NCBI GenBank assembly: GCA_038230515.1
Contig: JBBRND010000009.1
Coordinates: 62,001-126,000, forward strand
Source of the DNA: JAPLDB01 sp038230515
GTDB taxonomy: Bacteria; Bacteroidota; Bacteroidia; AKYH767-A; 2013-40CM-41-45
Length of the DNA: 64,000 nucleotides
Reading direction: 5' to 3'
Part shown: positions 18,245 to 27,608 of the stretch, in pieces
How positions within the stretch are numbered: the first letter of the stretch is position 1
Layout: every line of letters starts with the position of its first letter
Notes under the pieces: generated by a model
The model's database searches: none
What the model saw: only the letters and a program-made list of their open reading frames with translations
Told to the model about the DNA's origin: nothing
Program-made: the position numbers and the translations under genes

Positions 18245-18973
18245 TCAGGTTATCTGATTCATCCTTATAAATGCTTGCTGCAAACCTTCGGGTGCTGCTT
18301 TGCTCATGGTTTCGCTAAATCCAAAAGTCAATTCTGTTTTGCCTTCTCTTAACTGGCTAAATATTGCTTCAATAAAATCTGCTACCGGAGGGGCATGATC
18401 GTGCAATCCCTTGCCGCCAAGATCGGTGTTGAGAGCAGGAGGTATTATTTCAATTACTTCTATGTTTTTAGATTTCAACAATGCCCGCGCAGAAAGTGTG
18501 AATGAATGAAAGAATGCTTTCGTTCCTGAATATACAGGGGTTTTGATTAAAGGCACAAACGATAACCCTGATGTAACATTCATAATGGTGGTTAGCGATT
18601 TCAGGTTTATGAAAAGAGAGGTGAGATGTAGCGGTGCTTCAATGTTTATCGCTATTTCTTCTTTTGCGCGCTGGTAAAAATCAGGGTCTGAAACTGCCAT
18701 CCATTGCTGGATGCCGGCATTATTTACAAGCACATTCAAATCAGAATGTTCTTCTTTTATCCATTTATAAAGTTCTTCGCGTTCGTGGGCTTTAGATAAA
18801 TCGCACTGCTTCGTTAGCACTGAAGGAAATCTGGTGCGCAGTTCTGCCAGTGCTTCTTCGCGCCTTCCGCAAATAAGCACGGTGTTATTTTCACTTATAA
18901 ACTTTTCCGCCAGCCCTGCGCCAATGCCTGAAGCGCCTCCGGTAATAAGAATTTTGTTGTTTGATATTTTCAT
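18245..18973 (-). CDS. Short-chain dehydrogenase/reductase, DltE-like
   Basis: 242 residues, cytoplasmic. The cofactor motif TGGASGIGAGLAEKF is at residues 11-25, with NNAG (near 87), the catalytic YSGTK (near 147) and a SFTLSARALL helix typical of the DltE-type subgroup. The substrate is unknown; NADP preference is suggested by the CGRREE that follows the second strand. It is a single-gene unit with no clear partner: the downstream side is the structured element, the upstream side about 190 bases of repeats. Confidence 0.85.
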   Translation of the reverse strand: MKISNNKILITGGASGIGAGLAEKFISENNTVLICGRREEALAELRTRFPSVLTKQCDLSKAHEREELYKWIKEEHSDLNVLVNNAGIQQWMAVSDPDFYQRAKEEIAINIEAPLHLTSLFINLKSLTTIMNVTSGLSFVPLIKTPVYSGTKAFFHSFTLSARALLKSKNIEVIEIIPPALNTDLGGKGLHDHAPPVADFIEAIFSQLREGKTELTFGFSETMSKAAPEGLQQAFIRMNQIT

Positions 18974-19124
18974 TTGAATGTTGGCTTGAAATTAATTTAG
19001 TTTTTGATGAACACTTAATTGCTGATTTAGTTTAAGGGATGAATGGAAAGCCCCACGAAGGAGTAAAGCGTGCATACGGGCGGAACTCTATCGGGGTAGG
19101 GTTCAGTTTTACCTCTCCCCCTGC

Positions 19125-19146
19125 CCCCTCTCCCAAGGGAGAGGGG
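19125..19146. repeat. Short GC-rich palindrome
   Basis: Perfect 10-bp arms (CCCCTCTCCC / GGGAGAGGGG) around AA, preceded by CCTCTCCCCCTGC. It is GC-rich and out of character with the local sequence, and similar in style to the element at 13589. It lies between the stop of the 19161 gene and the start of the SDR gene, both on the minus strand, and could form a terminator stem, though no T run follows. Confidence 0.55.
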
Positions 19147-19160
19147 AGAAACAGCCGCGC

Positions 19161-20804
19161 TTAACGGGTGGGGACGATTAACTTTTTGCTGACGCTCCCA
19201 CCTTCTGTTACCAACCTAGCTAAATACACCCCGCCAGCAAGCTGCCCTGCCTGTACTTCTTGTTTATTAAAACCCGAAGTGACCGAAAGCGGTTGTTGCA
19301 GGAGCACTCTGCCGGTAATATCTAATAGTTGCACTTGTGTGCGTTCGTTGCCATTGGCGTAAAAAGTTAGGGTGAGTTGGTTGGTGCCGGGGTTTAGGTA
19401 GGTAGTGAAATCGGTGATGGGGGAAGACAGGGAAGCTACGCTTGAATAATCTGGAGCAAGTTTTACCACCCAAATGTCCTGACTACCATGATTGCCACTT
19501 ACATCTCCATCATTTGAGTCAGTTATTCCGGAAACAATGTACCCTCCATCGGATGTTTGTTTTATCAGATTCCCTGATAAAGTTAAATCGCTTCCCGATC
19601 CGCCCAAGGTTCGTTCCCATTGAAGGTTGCCTAAACTGTCAATCTTAAAAACCCAAATATCAAATGGAAACATACCATGTAATCCTGTCACATCTCCGTC
19701 AGTAGATTTAGTAGAACAGGATACCACATATCCTCCGTCACTTGTTTTGGCAATACTTGGATAATCTTCATCGTCAGTACCTCCATAGCAATGCTGCCAT
19801 TGAATATTTCCAGAACTATCCATTTTGACTACCCAAATATCCGCCCAATAAAGGCTTGAAACATGCCAACCCGTTACATCTCCACTAACTGAATTTGTTG
19901 TTCCTGTAGCTATAAAGCCACCATCACTTGTGAATAATAAAGAAGACATTGATTCATATGCTGACCCGCCCAAGCATTTTTGCCATATTATATTTCCAAT
20001 AGTATCGAGCTTAACCAACCACATATCTTGACTATTATGAATACCAATTACATCTCCATCACCTGAACTTGTAGATCCACCAACTATGTAATTACCATCT
20101 AAGGTTTGCCTTACTGCGAAGGCTTCATCTATATTAGAACCGCCCAGACATTTTTGCCACTGAATATTTCCAGAACTATCTATCTTGACTACCCATATAT
20201 CAGATGTAGAATTAGAGTGAAAACCGATTACGTCTCCATCATTTGAAAAAGTAGCCCCGCAAATAATATAGCCTGAATCTGCCGTTTTACAAAAATTGTA
20301 AGCTACATCACCATTCAATCCGCCATAACATTTCTGCCAAGTAACACTTTGGTTACTATCAATCTGTACACCCCAAAGATCGGGCGAAATAGAGGGGTTA
20401 TGATTACCGCTAACATCACCATCATTGGAAATGGCACTCCCAAAGCATAAAATATTATTGTTATCTTTTTGAATGACAGCATTAAAAATATCCCATGATG
20501 TGCCACCTACGCACTTTTGCCAAAGCAATGTACCTACAGTATCTATTTTTATAATCCACGCATCAGGGCACGGATAAGCTCCACAAACGGTTGATGATGT
20601 TCCACCGTGATTTCCGGTTACATCGCCATCATTTGATCCAGTAGATCCAACAATTAAATACCCTCCGTCATTTGACAAAATAATTTCTGTTGGTTCTTCG
20701 TCATACATTCCGCCATAACATTTTTGCCATTGAATAGAAGGCGCCTGCGCGCGCGCCTTTCCCGAAAAAATAATAAGCAATGCAAAAAGATATTTGAGAT
20801 GCAT
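19161..20804 (-). CDS. T9SS-secreted DGDVxGxH-repeat protein
   Basis: 547 residues. A signal peptide ending ARAQA (about residue 20) is followed by seven repeats of about 58 residues, each with DGGYxxxGxTxSxDGDVxGxHxxxDxWVVKxDxxGNIQWQKCxGG. The DGDV acidic loop in every repeat looks like a calcium site of a propeller blade. The C terminus is a canonical sorting domain (TYLNPGTNQLTLTF ... AGGVYLARL ... KKLIVPTR). The repeats are closer to each other in protein than in DNA, suggesting old duplication under selection. Surface-exposed; function unknown. Confidence 0.82.
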   Translation of the reverse strand: MHLKYLFALLIIFSGKARAQAPSIQWQKCYGGMYDEEPTEIILSNDGGYLIVGSTGSNDGDVTGNHGGTSSTVCGAYPCPDAWIIKIDTVGTLLWQKCVGGTSWDIFNAVIQKDNNNILCFGSAISNDGDVSGNHNPSISPDLWGVQIDSNQSVTWQKCYGGLNGDVAYNFCKTADSGYIICGATFSNDGDVIGFHSNSTSDIWVVKIDSSGNIQWQKCLGGSNIDEAFAVRQTLDGNYIVGGSTSSGDGDVIGIHNSQDMWLVKLDTIGNIIWQKCLGGSAYESMSSLLFTSDGGFIATGTTNSVSGDVTGWHVSSLYWADIWVVKMDSSGNIQWQHCYGGTDDEDYPSIAKTSDGGYVVSCSTKSTDGDVTGLHGMFPFDIWVFKIDSLGNLQWERTLGGSGSDLTLSGNLIKQTSDGGYIVSGITDSNDGDVSGNHGSQDIWVVKLAPDYSSVASLSSPITDFTTYLNPGTNQLTLTFYANGNERTQVQLLDITGRVLLQQPLSVTSGFNKQEVQAGQLAGGVYLARLVTEGGSVSKKLIVPTR

Positions 20805-21026
20805 GGGGTTTGTATTGGATGTTCAAAGATAGGAAGAAAAATTGAATGGATGCTTCTTGAAAGAAAACCTTGAAGATTCTATGTTAAGAAACAAGGGACT
20901 CTTTTTGTAAGATTTTCAGGAGATTTTAGAAAAACAACTGCCAAACATGCGGCTTTTGCAGCAGGGTGAAAATATTTCTTTGAAAATGGCGTGATTATTT
21001 GCGTTCGCAGTGCATTATCAAATGCT

Positions 21027-21278
21027 GCGCGGGGATTAGCAAACGCTGCGCGGACATTATCAAATACTGCGCGAGGATTAGTAAACGCTGCGCGGGGATT
21101 ATCAAATACTGCGCGAGGATTAGTAAACGCTGCGCGGATATTATCAAATGCTGCGCGAGGATTAGTAAATGCTGCGCGGACATTATCAAATACTGCGCGA
21201 GGATTAGTAAACGCTGCGCGGACATTATCAAATACTGCGCGAGGATTAGCAAACGCTGCGCGGATATTATCAAATGCC
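21027..21278. repeat. Minisatellite of twelve 21-bp units, second locus
   Basis: Twelve 21-bp units follow one degenerate unit starting near 21006. Units alternate between a form like GCGCGGACATTATCAAATAC and a form like GCGCGAGGATTAGTAAACGC, so the higher-order period is 42 bp. Open frames persist on both strands (heptads such as NAARGLV on + and SAQRLLI on minus) only because 21 is a multiple of three. The sequence is unrelated to the block at 6364 but the architecture is the same. It lies upstream of the 19161-20804 gene and downstream of the 21355-23895 gene. Confidence 0.9.
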
Positions 21279-21354
21279 CCGCGAATCTTCTGCTTTTGAT
21301 GAGGGAAGTTTCTAAAGGAGTGTCCGAAAAATCAGGATCACACTCCCGCCCTTG

Positions 21355-23895
21355 TTATTCCATCACCATAAATTTTGCGGCAGCCGTGTTCTTTCCAAAT
21401 TCTGTTTTTACAAAATAGGTTCCGGTGCTCAGGTTTTTTACATCTATATCTATCGTGTTTTTGCCGATTGCAAGCGGTTTGGTGTTTTCTTCTTTCAGTA
21501 GTTTTCCGTTAATGTCAAATATCAGCACATGCGCATTTCCGTTTATTCCGGCATTTATTAAAAGCGAAAGCTGATTATGCACGGGGTTGGAAATAATCTT
21601 CTGCGTGAAATCTTTTATGAAGCTGTTTGTTGCAACTTCTGTATTGATGTCAGCAAGAGAAACTTTATAGATGCCGTTGCCATGGGTAAATGCAATCAGT
21701 GAATTGTCGAAAACAGAATAACGCAGATCAAAAACCATTACTCCTTCAGGCAAGCCCATGTTGAAAGCATACCAGGACGCGCCACCATCTATAGATGCAA
21801 ATACACCCAGATCGCATCCAACAAATAAAGTTTCAGGAGTTGCAGGAAGAATTTCGATGGCATGAAAAGGAAGATCAGGAAGACCAACTGAAAGATCAGT
21901 CCATGCACCTCCGGCATTTGTAGATTTAAAGATATGTCCTGTGCCGAAACCGGAATACACTACATATACTTCGCTGCTATTTTGCGGATTCACAGCAATG
22001 TCGCGCGGGAACCGGTTGGGAAGATTGCCTGTTATATTTGTGAGCGTAATGCCGCCATCATCGCTTCGGAAAACGTGAGACGGGCGCGTATCGCTTGGTG
22101 CTGTAGTAATATAAAGGGTGTCCGTGCTTGTATTTGAAACGGAAATTGCAAGCGCCTGGTTGAGTGAATCAATATTTCCTGCTTCCGGATACCAGGAAAT
22201 TCCGGCATCATCGCTACGGTAAAGTGTATCAGAAGCGGCATACATTACATTAAGATCTGAATTGCATAAAACGAAAGGAGCAACAAAAGCAGAGGTATTT
22301 AATCCGGCAGAATTACCGGGGTGAACAAAAATATCCATCCAGTTAAAGCCGCGGTCATCGCTGCGTTCAATGTTCATATATTGCCAGGAGCAATACTGAG
22401 TATAATCATCGCTGGGATTGATGGCACAGAAAGAACCATCACCACCATATACGGCATCCCAATATAAGGTGCCGTTGCAACGGTTAGTGAAATTATCCTG
22501 CGCACCGGCAATGATGAGAGAAGGATCGGAATTGGAAACCGAGCCGATGTAAAATTGAGAAGTGACATATCCATCGGTACATTCATAATAGCTGTCGCCA
22601 AAGTCATCGCTGCGGAATAAGCCGCCATCGGTAAGGATATAAAGATGATCGGGGTTTAGCGGATTGGAAACAATATTGTGAATGTCTGAATGAATATAAT
22701 CGTTTGTTCCAAAATTATTCGATACCTGGAGAATATTATTTGCATCATCATCACTTCTGAAAACCTGCACACCGCCAAACATGAGACGAGTAGAGTCATC
22801 CGTTTTTACCCAAAGCCCTTTTGCATACCAGCCCTGGTAAGAAACAATTTCAGTTCCGTTTACATAATTCCATGTGTTGCCTTTATTGAAGGAACGGTAC
22901 AGTCCGATCGTGCTATAAACATCAGCAATCAGAGCATAAACAGTATTGTTATTTTGAGGATTGATGCACAAAGAAATTCTTCCCTGATTAGTTCCGGCAG
23001 GTAAACCGCTGGTAAGATGAGTCCAAGTAACTCCGCTGTCAGTCGTGCGCCAGATCCCGTGCGAAGGACTCGTTGTATTTCCAACCCCTGCATAGATGAT
23101 AGAAGGAGTGACCGGATCCATGGCAAGATTCATTATCATCAGCTCGTTCAGAATAAGATTCCAGGTGGCGCCACCGTCAATGGTTTTGTAAATTCCTTCT
23201 GTTGTTGCAGCATACACTTCGTTGGTGTTGGTCGGATTCATAACTAAGTCCCAGATGCCGCGAGTTTGATCATAGCTCCAGTTCAGCGTTTGAGTCCACG
23301 TAAGTCCGCCATCCATTGTTTTTAAAATTCCAATGCCAACGCTTCCTCTTGTCGGGCGCGTGATCAAACCGTTTACCGCACTTGCATGGGTATGCACTTC
23401 ACCCGTGCCGATATACATTTCATTCGGATTGTTATGATTGATGGAAATGCAACTTACACCACGCACGGGAAAGCCGGTAGGAATATAAGTCCATGCATTT
23501 TGCCCTATGCCGCCTGTTGTGCTCTTCCATAATCCGCCACTTGCGGAGCCGAGCCAGATGGTTGCAGTGTCATTCGGATTGAAAGCAATGCACAATGTTC
23601 TGCCGCCAAGATTATTCGGACCGATGCTTTGCCATGGGCTCACCGTGCGCGAGCGTTGATTACCTGCATCAAAATTGTTTTTGTATTGCCGATACGCGTT
23701 TGCATATCCATCAGCAGGAATATCGGCATTCGGAAATGCTGCAGCAGTGGAAAGAAACTGCATGGCATCCCAAGCCACACCGCGGGTTTCTGTTTCTTCT
23801 TTCGGAGAAGAACTGTTTTTTCTCTTCGGAGAAAAAATTAAAACAAAGCTGCAAAGAAGAATGGTAGCTGTAGCGTAGAGTAAAAATTTTTTCAT
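21355..23895 (-). CDS. T9SS-secreted BNR / sortilin-like repeat protein
   Basis: 846 residues. A signal anchor or signal peptide occupies residues 1-22. After a QRSRTVSPWQSIGPNNLGGRT entry the protein has a dozen or so BNR-type repeats (SxDGGxTW, TTDSGVTW, SNDFG-like), the Asp-box blades of sialidases and VPS10/sortilin propellers. Residues 770-846 form a type A sorting domain (IISNPVHNQLSLLI ... STGTYFVKTEF ... AAKFMVME). Without a clear active-site triad I call it a binding protein, not a sialidase. Surface or secreted. Confidence 0.85.
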   Translation of the reverse strand: MKKFLLYATATILLCSFVLIFSPKRKNSSSPKEETETRGVAWDAMQFLSTAAAFPNADIPADGYANAYRQYKNNFDAGNQRSRTVSPWQSIGPNNLGGRTLCIAFNPNDTATIWLGSASGGLWKSTTGGIGQNAWTYIPTGFPVRGVSCISINHNNPNEMYIGTGEVHTHASAVNGLITRPTRGSVGIGILKTMDGGLTWTQTLNWSYDQTRGIWDLVMNPTNTNEVYAATTEGIYKTIDGGATWNLILNELMIMNLAMDPVTPSIIYAGVGNTTSPSHGIWRTTDSGVTWTHLTSGLPAGTNQGRISLCINPQNNNTVYALIADVYSTIGLYRSFNKGNTWNYVNGTEIVSYQGWYAKGLWVKTDDSTRLMFGGVQVFRSDDDANNILQVSNNFGTNDYIHSDIHNIVSNPLNPDHLYILTDGGLFRSDDFGDSYYECTDGYVTSQFYIGSVSNSDPSLIIAGAQDNFTNRCNGTLYWDAVYGGDGSFCAINPSDDYTQYCSWQYMNIERSDDRGFNWMDIFVHPGNSAGLNTSAFVAPFVLCNSDLNVMYAASDTLYRSDDAGISWYPEAGNIDSLNQALAISVSNTSTDTLYITTAPSDTRPSHVFRSDDGGITLTNITGNLPNRFPRDIAVNPQNSSEVYVVYSGFGTGHIFKSTNAGGAWTDLSVGLPDLPFHAIEILPATPETLFVGCDLGVFASIDGGASWYAFNMGLPEGVMVFDLRYSVFDNSLIAFTHGNGIYKVSLADINTEVATNSFIKDFTQKIISNPVHNQLSLLINAGINGNAHVLIFDINGKLLKEENTKPLAIGKNTIDIDVKNLSTGTYFVKTEFGKNTAAAKFMVME

Positions 23896-24110
23896 AATGA
23901 ATGATTTAAATTGGTGAGGTAAAGGTAATACATCCTATCAAGTTTGCCCGAATTTCGCAATTTCACCCTTTAACAAGATACTCTGTAAGCCCTGCCAACA
24001 TTGAATCTAAAAAAAATTTTGTGCAATTGATCAGAATCCTCTAAGTTTGATTTTCTGTTGGAAAGACGCAGCATCATTTTTCCGGCATATTCACTTAAAC
24101 TTAAATCGAA

Positions 24111-24530
24111 ATGAAGACAAGAATAATTTCTCTCCTCTTTCTGCTTGTCATTGTATGTACTGCAAATCTTCTAGCGCAGAATCACGTAAAAGCAGGATTC
24201 GGAGTAACTGTTGTACAAACACAACCGCAATTTCCTGGCGGTGACGACAGCTTAATTTCTTTTCTGAAAACAAACCTTCGCTATCCGCAGGAAGCAAAAA
24301 TTGCATGGATACAAGGGCGCGTGTTTATCGGCTTTCTTGTTAACAACACCGGGAAAATAAAAGATGTAAGAGTGTTAAGTGGAGTAAATGATGCGCTTGA
24401 TGACGAGTCACTGCGGGTAGTACACCTCATGCCCGACTGGACACCAGGCACCATTGGCGGAACAAATGTAGATGTGCAATACATTCTGCCTATTGAATTC
24501 GTAATGCCACAGAAAAGATCGGGTTTGTAG
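24111..24530 (+). CDS. TonB C-terminal domain protein
   Basis: 139 residues. A signal peptide (residues 1-22, ending LLAQ) leads directly into one TonB C-terminal fold with the usual Bacteroidota pattern: PQFPGGDDSLISFLKTNLRYPQEAK, then GRVFIGFLVNNTGKIKDVRVLSG, and ESLRVVHLMPDWTPG. It has no N-terminal membrane helix or proline-rich linker, so it cannot by itself couple ExbB-ExbD to outer-membrane receptors. It is more likely a periplasmic TonB-fold protein. Convergent with the EEP gene, with only 3 bases between the stops. Confidence 0.88.
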   Translation: MKTRIISLLFLLVIVCTANLLAQNHVKAGFGVTVVQTQPQFPGGDDSLISFLKTNLRYPQEAKIAWIQGRVFIGFLVNNTGKIKDVRVLSGVNDALDDESLRVVHLMPDWTPGTIGGTNVDVQYILPIEFVMPQKRSGL

Positions 24531-24533
24531 TTT

Positions 24534-25670
24534 TTAGTCTTTCTTGAAATCTATCCAGCAACTGACAGGAAAGTGGTCAGAAATTTTTTCGTGATGGGTA
24601 ATGTAATGCGTAGAAAAAAGTTTTTCGCTGTGAAGTATGTAATCAATACGAAAGCTCGGAAATAACCCTGCATACGTTTTTCCGAAACCACTTCCGCTTT
24701 CTCGGAATGAATCTTTTAGTCCTTCAGATATTTTGTGATACGTGTAAGAGGATGGTGTATCATTAAAATCGCCACACACTATTACAGGATACGGGCTTTT
24801 TTCAATTTCATTTTTAAGAATATCCACTTGCGATGCACGGCTGCTAAAAGCGCGTTTAAGGCGATTAAGAATTTGTATTCCTCCCGCCATGTCATCCTGC
24901 TCTACATCATTCTTCAGGTTTTCGATGTAGCGATAGTCCTGAGTTTGAAAACGAATACTTTCCAGATGCGTGTTGAAAATCCGCAGCGTATCATTCCCGA
25001 CTTTTACATCAACATAAATAAAAATATTTCCTCCGCGCTTTCGAAAATGAACTGCCTGCTTATTGATGATGGGATACTTGCTGAAAATTGCAGTTCCCCA
25101 GTGATCTGAATCACGCAATGTTAACGTGTATTCAATATGAGAATAGGGAGCCGACAAAACTTCCGGAAGTTTTTTGTTGTTGTCAAAATCCGCAATCTTG
25201 CGGTCGCTTGAATAATATTCCTGAAAGCAAACGATGTCGGGTGATTCTTTTTTGAGGAAGTCGAAAATTTTACCACGTGTTTCATTGTTATGAAACCAAT
25301 TGTAGAGATCAAATAACCGAACGTTAAACGACATGACCTTGATCGGGAAAGCCCTGACCGAATCTTTTACCGGTTCTGCGCCTGAAGAAATTCTCGGTTC
25401 AACAATTCCGAATATCCGGGGGAAGCCAATAAGGATGGCAATGATTGAAAACCAGAATTTTTTTTCCCGAATGAGAATCCAGAATAAAATGAATGAGAGA
25501 TTCAGCAGGAGTAAAAAGCCGTATGACAATCCTATGAGTTGAAGCCACCAGAAATTTCCGTCAGGAGAAATGAAAGCAGAAAGGTAGGAGAGGAGCAGAA
25601 AAAAAACACTGAAGATGTTCAGTACAAACATCAGCCGGGGGAGGAAAGATTTTTTTTTCTTTTGAAGCAC
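24534..25670 (-). CDS. Membrane-anchored endonuclease/exonuclease/phosphatase family protein
   Basis: 378 residues. Three hydrophobic segments occupy residues 10-90. The EEP domain follows: VMSFNVRLFDLYNW, then VCFQEYYSS (metal-binding Glu), GTAIFSKYPI, NTHLES, VCGDFNDTP (catalytic Asp and Asn) and the closing SDHFPV histidine. All EEP catalytic motifs are present, so hydrolysis of a phosphodiester is likely; the substrate could be a nucleic acid or a phospholipid. It is the last gene of a minus-strand cluster with two rhomboids and mutL, an order I recall as common in Bacteroidota. Confidence 0.9.
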   Translation of the reverse strand: MLQKKKKSFLPRLMFVLNIFSVFFLLLSYLSAFISPDGNFWWLQLIGLSYGFLLLLNLSFILFWILIREKKFWFSIIAILIGFPRIFGIVEPRISSGAEPVKDSVRAFPIKVMSFNVRLFDLYNWFHNNETRGKIFDFLKKESPDIVCFQEYYSSDRKIADFDNNKKLPEVLSAPYSHIEYTLTLRDSDHWGTAIFSKYPIINKQAVHFRKRGGNIFIYVDVKVGNDTLRIFNTHLESIRFQTQDYRYIENLKNDVEQDDMAGGIQILNRLKRAFSSRASQVDILKNEIEKSPYPVIVCGDFNDTPSSYTYHKISEGLKDSFRESGSGFGKTYAGLFPSFRIDYILHSEKLFSTHYITHHEKISDHFPVSCWIDFKKD

Positions 25671-25715
25671 AAATGAGATTAATAAATATCGAATAGGTAA
25701 TTACGATATTTGGGT

Positions 25716-26609
25716 TTAACTTTCCTTGCTTGACTTAAACAAAAATTCTTTCTCTTCGTTTGTCAAACTTCCGTATCCTGATTTGCTGATCTTGTCAAGA
25801 ATTTCATCCGTGCGTTTCTGTTTTGCTTTTTTGTTCGAAACAAATTCGTCATCGCGCACTGTTCGTTTATAACTTACTTTCATTTTATTTCCGATTGAAA
25901 ACATCGCAGCAATCCTATCAACTAAATTGTTGAACCATATTGCAAGATCTCTTCCCTGTTTGAGTTGCCTGATGTAAACAAACCCAAACAGTGCACCGCC
26001 AAGATGCGCGATGTGTCCACCCGCATTGGAACCGCTTACACTAATAAGATCAAGAAGTACAGTTACAAGTGCAATGTATTTTAATGCTACCGGACCGATT
26101 AGAAAAATGCTAACGCGATATTCAGGAAGTAAAGTAGCTGCAGCCACAGTGATGGCGAGCACTCCGGCTGATGCTCCCAATGCAGAAGAAAAGGGAACAG
26201 CCGAACTGAACAACGGAAAAATATTGTAAGCAAGAATATAAAGTATGGCTCCGCTTATTCCACCGAGAATGTATGTGCTGAATAATTTTTTACTGCCAAG
26301 ATATTCCTGCAGAATTTTTCCCATCCAGAAAAGCCACAGCATGTTGAAGAGTATGTGCATGACTTCTTCGTGATAAAACATGTAGGTAATGATTGTCCAC
26401 GGTCTGGTGATTAATGTTTGAAGAGAAGCCGGAACAGCAAGCCAATGAGATGGAATAAAAAAATCATCCATCGAAGTCATGAACAGGTGCGTCACTGCAC
26501 GGAGAATTGCAAAAAACAAAAACACAAAAATGTTTGCAATCAGCAACCGTTGCAGCGTGTCCGAAGTGCGAAGTGTGTTTCTTATATTTCCTGAAAATTG
26601 TGATGCCAT
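25716..26609 (-). CDS. Rhomboid family intramembrane serine protease, with C-terminal tail
   Basis: 297 residues, six transmembrane segments. Catalytic residues are visible: the serine in LGASAGVLAI and the histidine in NAGGHIAHLGGALFG; the HILFNM motif of the oxyanion region is also there. A hydrophilic tail (residues 235-297), rich in Lys and ending LTNEEKEFLFKSSK, is typical of the Bacteroidota version of the family. It cleaves membrane-embedded substrates; the target is unknown. It lies downstream of a second rhomboid with a gap of about 100 bases. Confidence 0.92.
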   Translation of the reverse strand: MASQFSGNIRNTLRTSDTLQRLLIANIFVFLFFAILRAVTHLFMTSMDDFFIPSHWLAVPASLQTLITRPWTIITYMFYHEEVMHILFNMLWLFWMGKILQEYLGSKKLFSTYILGGISGAILYILAYNIFPLFSSAVPFSSALGASAGVLAITVAAATLLPEYRVSIFLIGPVALKYIALVTVLLDLISVSGSNAGGHIAHLGGALFGFVYIRQLKQGRDLAIWFNNLVDRIAAMFSIGNKMKVSYKRTVRDDEFVSNKKAKQKRTDEILDKISKSGYGSLTNEEKEFLFKSSKES

Positions 26610-26717
26610 CCGCCTGCGAAGGTAAGTTGAAAAAGTATCAAGTAGGGAGTAAGAAGTATTAAGAGAAACCTAAAACCAACTCTTAAACATCTGAACGATC
26701 AAGCTATTGAATCGAAT

Positions 26718-27584
26718 TTACGGATTAAAAAAATCATTTCTCTTTCTCCGGTTTTGATTTCGCCAGTACATAATGGTGATGAAACCGAAAAGCAATCCAC
26801 CGAGATGGGCAAAGTGAGCAACATTATCTCCCGACACATTTGCAATGCCGCTGAAAAGCTCAATCGCTCCGTAAATAATTACAAAATATTTTGCTTTAAT
26901 CGGGAACGCGAAATAAATGTAGAGAAGATTATTCGGGAATAACATTCCGTAGGCCAGCAGGAGTCCGAATACAGCACCAGACGCGCCCACTACAACGGGA
27001 GCATTCATTACATCTCCTCTGAATTCTTTCATGAAATCAACACTCAGCGACATGGCCTGCGCGTTGTCTGTATTGATAAGCGCGTTAAACCTCCCGATAA
27101 ATTCATTGAAGTGGTTTGAAACATCAATGGAAGAAAACTTTGTGAAAGCCGCGCTGTGAGCAAAGTCCTTCAGTTTTTCGTAATCAGGATTTGCGATGTA
27201 ATCATTCAGGTAAGTAAGAACGGGTTTCATTTCCAGGTAAACCACCGCCTGTTGCGACAGTGCTGCACCCAATCCGCAAATAAGATAGAAGTTCAGGAAC
27301 TTTCTTCCTCCCCAAACATTTTCAAGCGCAGCGCCAAACATCCAAAGCGCAAACATGTTGAAGAAAATATGCCCCAAACTTCCGTGCATAAACATGTAGG
27401 TAATGAACTGCCACCATTTGAATTTTTCAGATTCGAAATAATGAAGACCAAGCATGTCGTTCAGATCAATTCCCCGTTGCTCGAGAACATAAGTTGCCAG
27501 AAAAAATATTCCGTTGATGATGAGAAGATTCTTTACAACATCGGGGAGCGCATTGTATCGTGAAGGGCGGTATGAATTTTCCAT
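26718..27584 (-). CDS. Rhomboid family intramembrane serine protease
   Basis: 288 residues, six transmembrane segments. Motifs: HGSLGHIFFNMFALWMFG, the catalytic VVGASGAVFGLL serine and the NVAHFAHLGGLLFGF histidine. Between helices 2 and 3 it has a loop of about 70 residues (KPVLTYLNDYIANPDYEK ... ALINTDNAQ) not present in the neighbour, so the two are paralogues with different external loops and probably different substrates. It starts 25 bases after the mutL stop. Confidence 0.93.
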   Translation of the reverse strand: MENSYRPSRYNALPDVVKNLLIINGIFFLATYVLEQRGIDLNDMLGLHYFESEKFKWWQFITYMFMHGSLGHIFFNMFALWMFGAALENVWGGRKFLNFYLICGLGAALSQQAVVYLEMKPVLTYLNDYIANPDYEKLKDFAHSAAFTKFSSIDVSNHFNEFIGRFNALINTDNAQAMSLSVDFMKEFRGDVMNAPVVVGASGAVFGLLLAYGMLFPNNLLYIYFAFPIKAKYFVIIYGAIELFSGIANVSGDNVAHFAHLGGLLFGFITIMYWRNQNRRKRNDFFNP

Positions 27585-27608
27585 GCTTGTTGCTTGCAGG
27601 TAAAAAAT

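Noticed and set aside
21027..21278. CRISPR array
   Set aside because: Units are directly adjacent with no variable spacers and differ by scattered substitutions, which is a tandem repeat and not repeat-spacer structure; no cas genes nearby. The same holds for 6364-6594.
20991..21299. Repeat-encoded heptad proteins on both strands
   Set aside because: Open frames in three readings are a by-product of the 21-bp unit; no ribosome site, and substitutions do not favour silent changes in any one frame.
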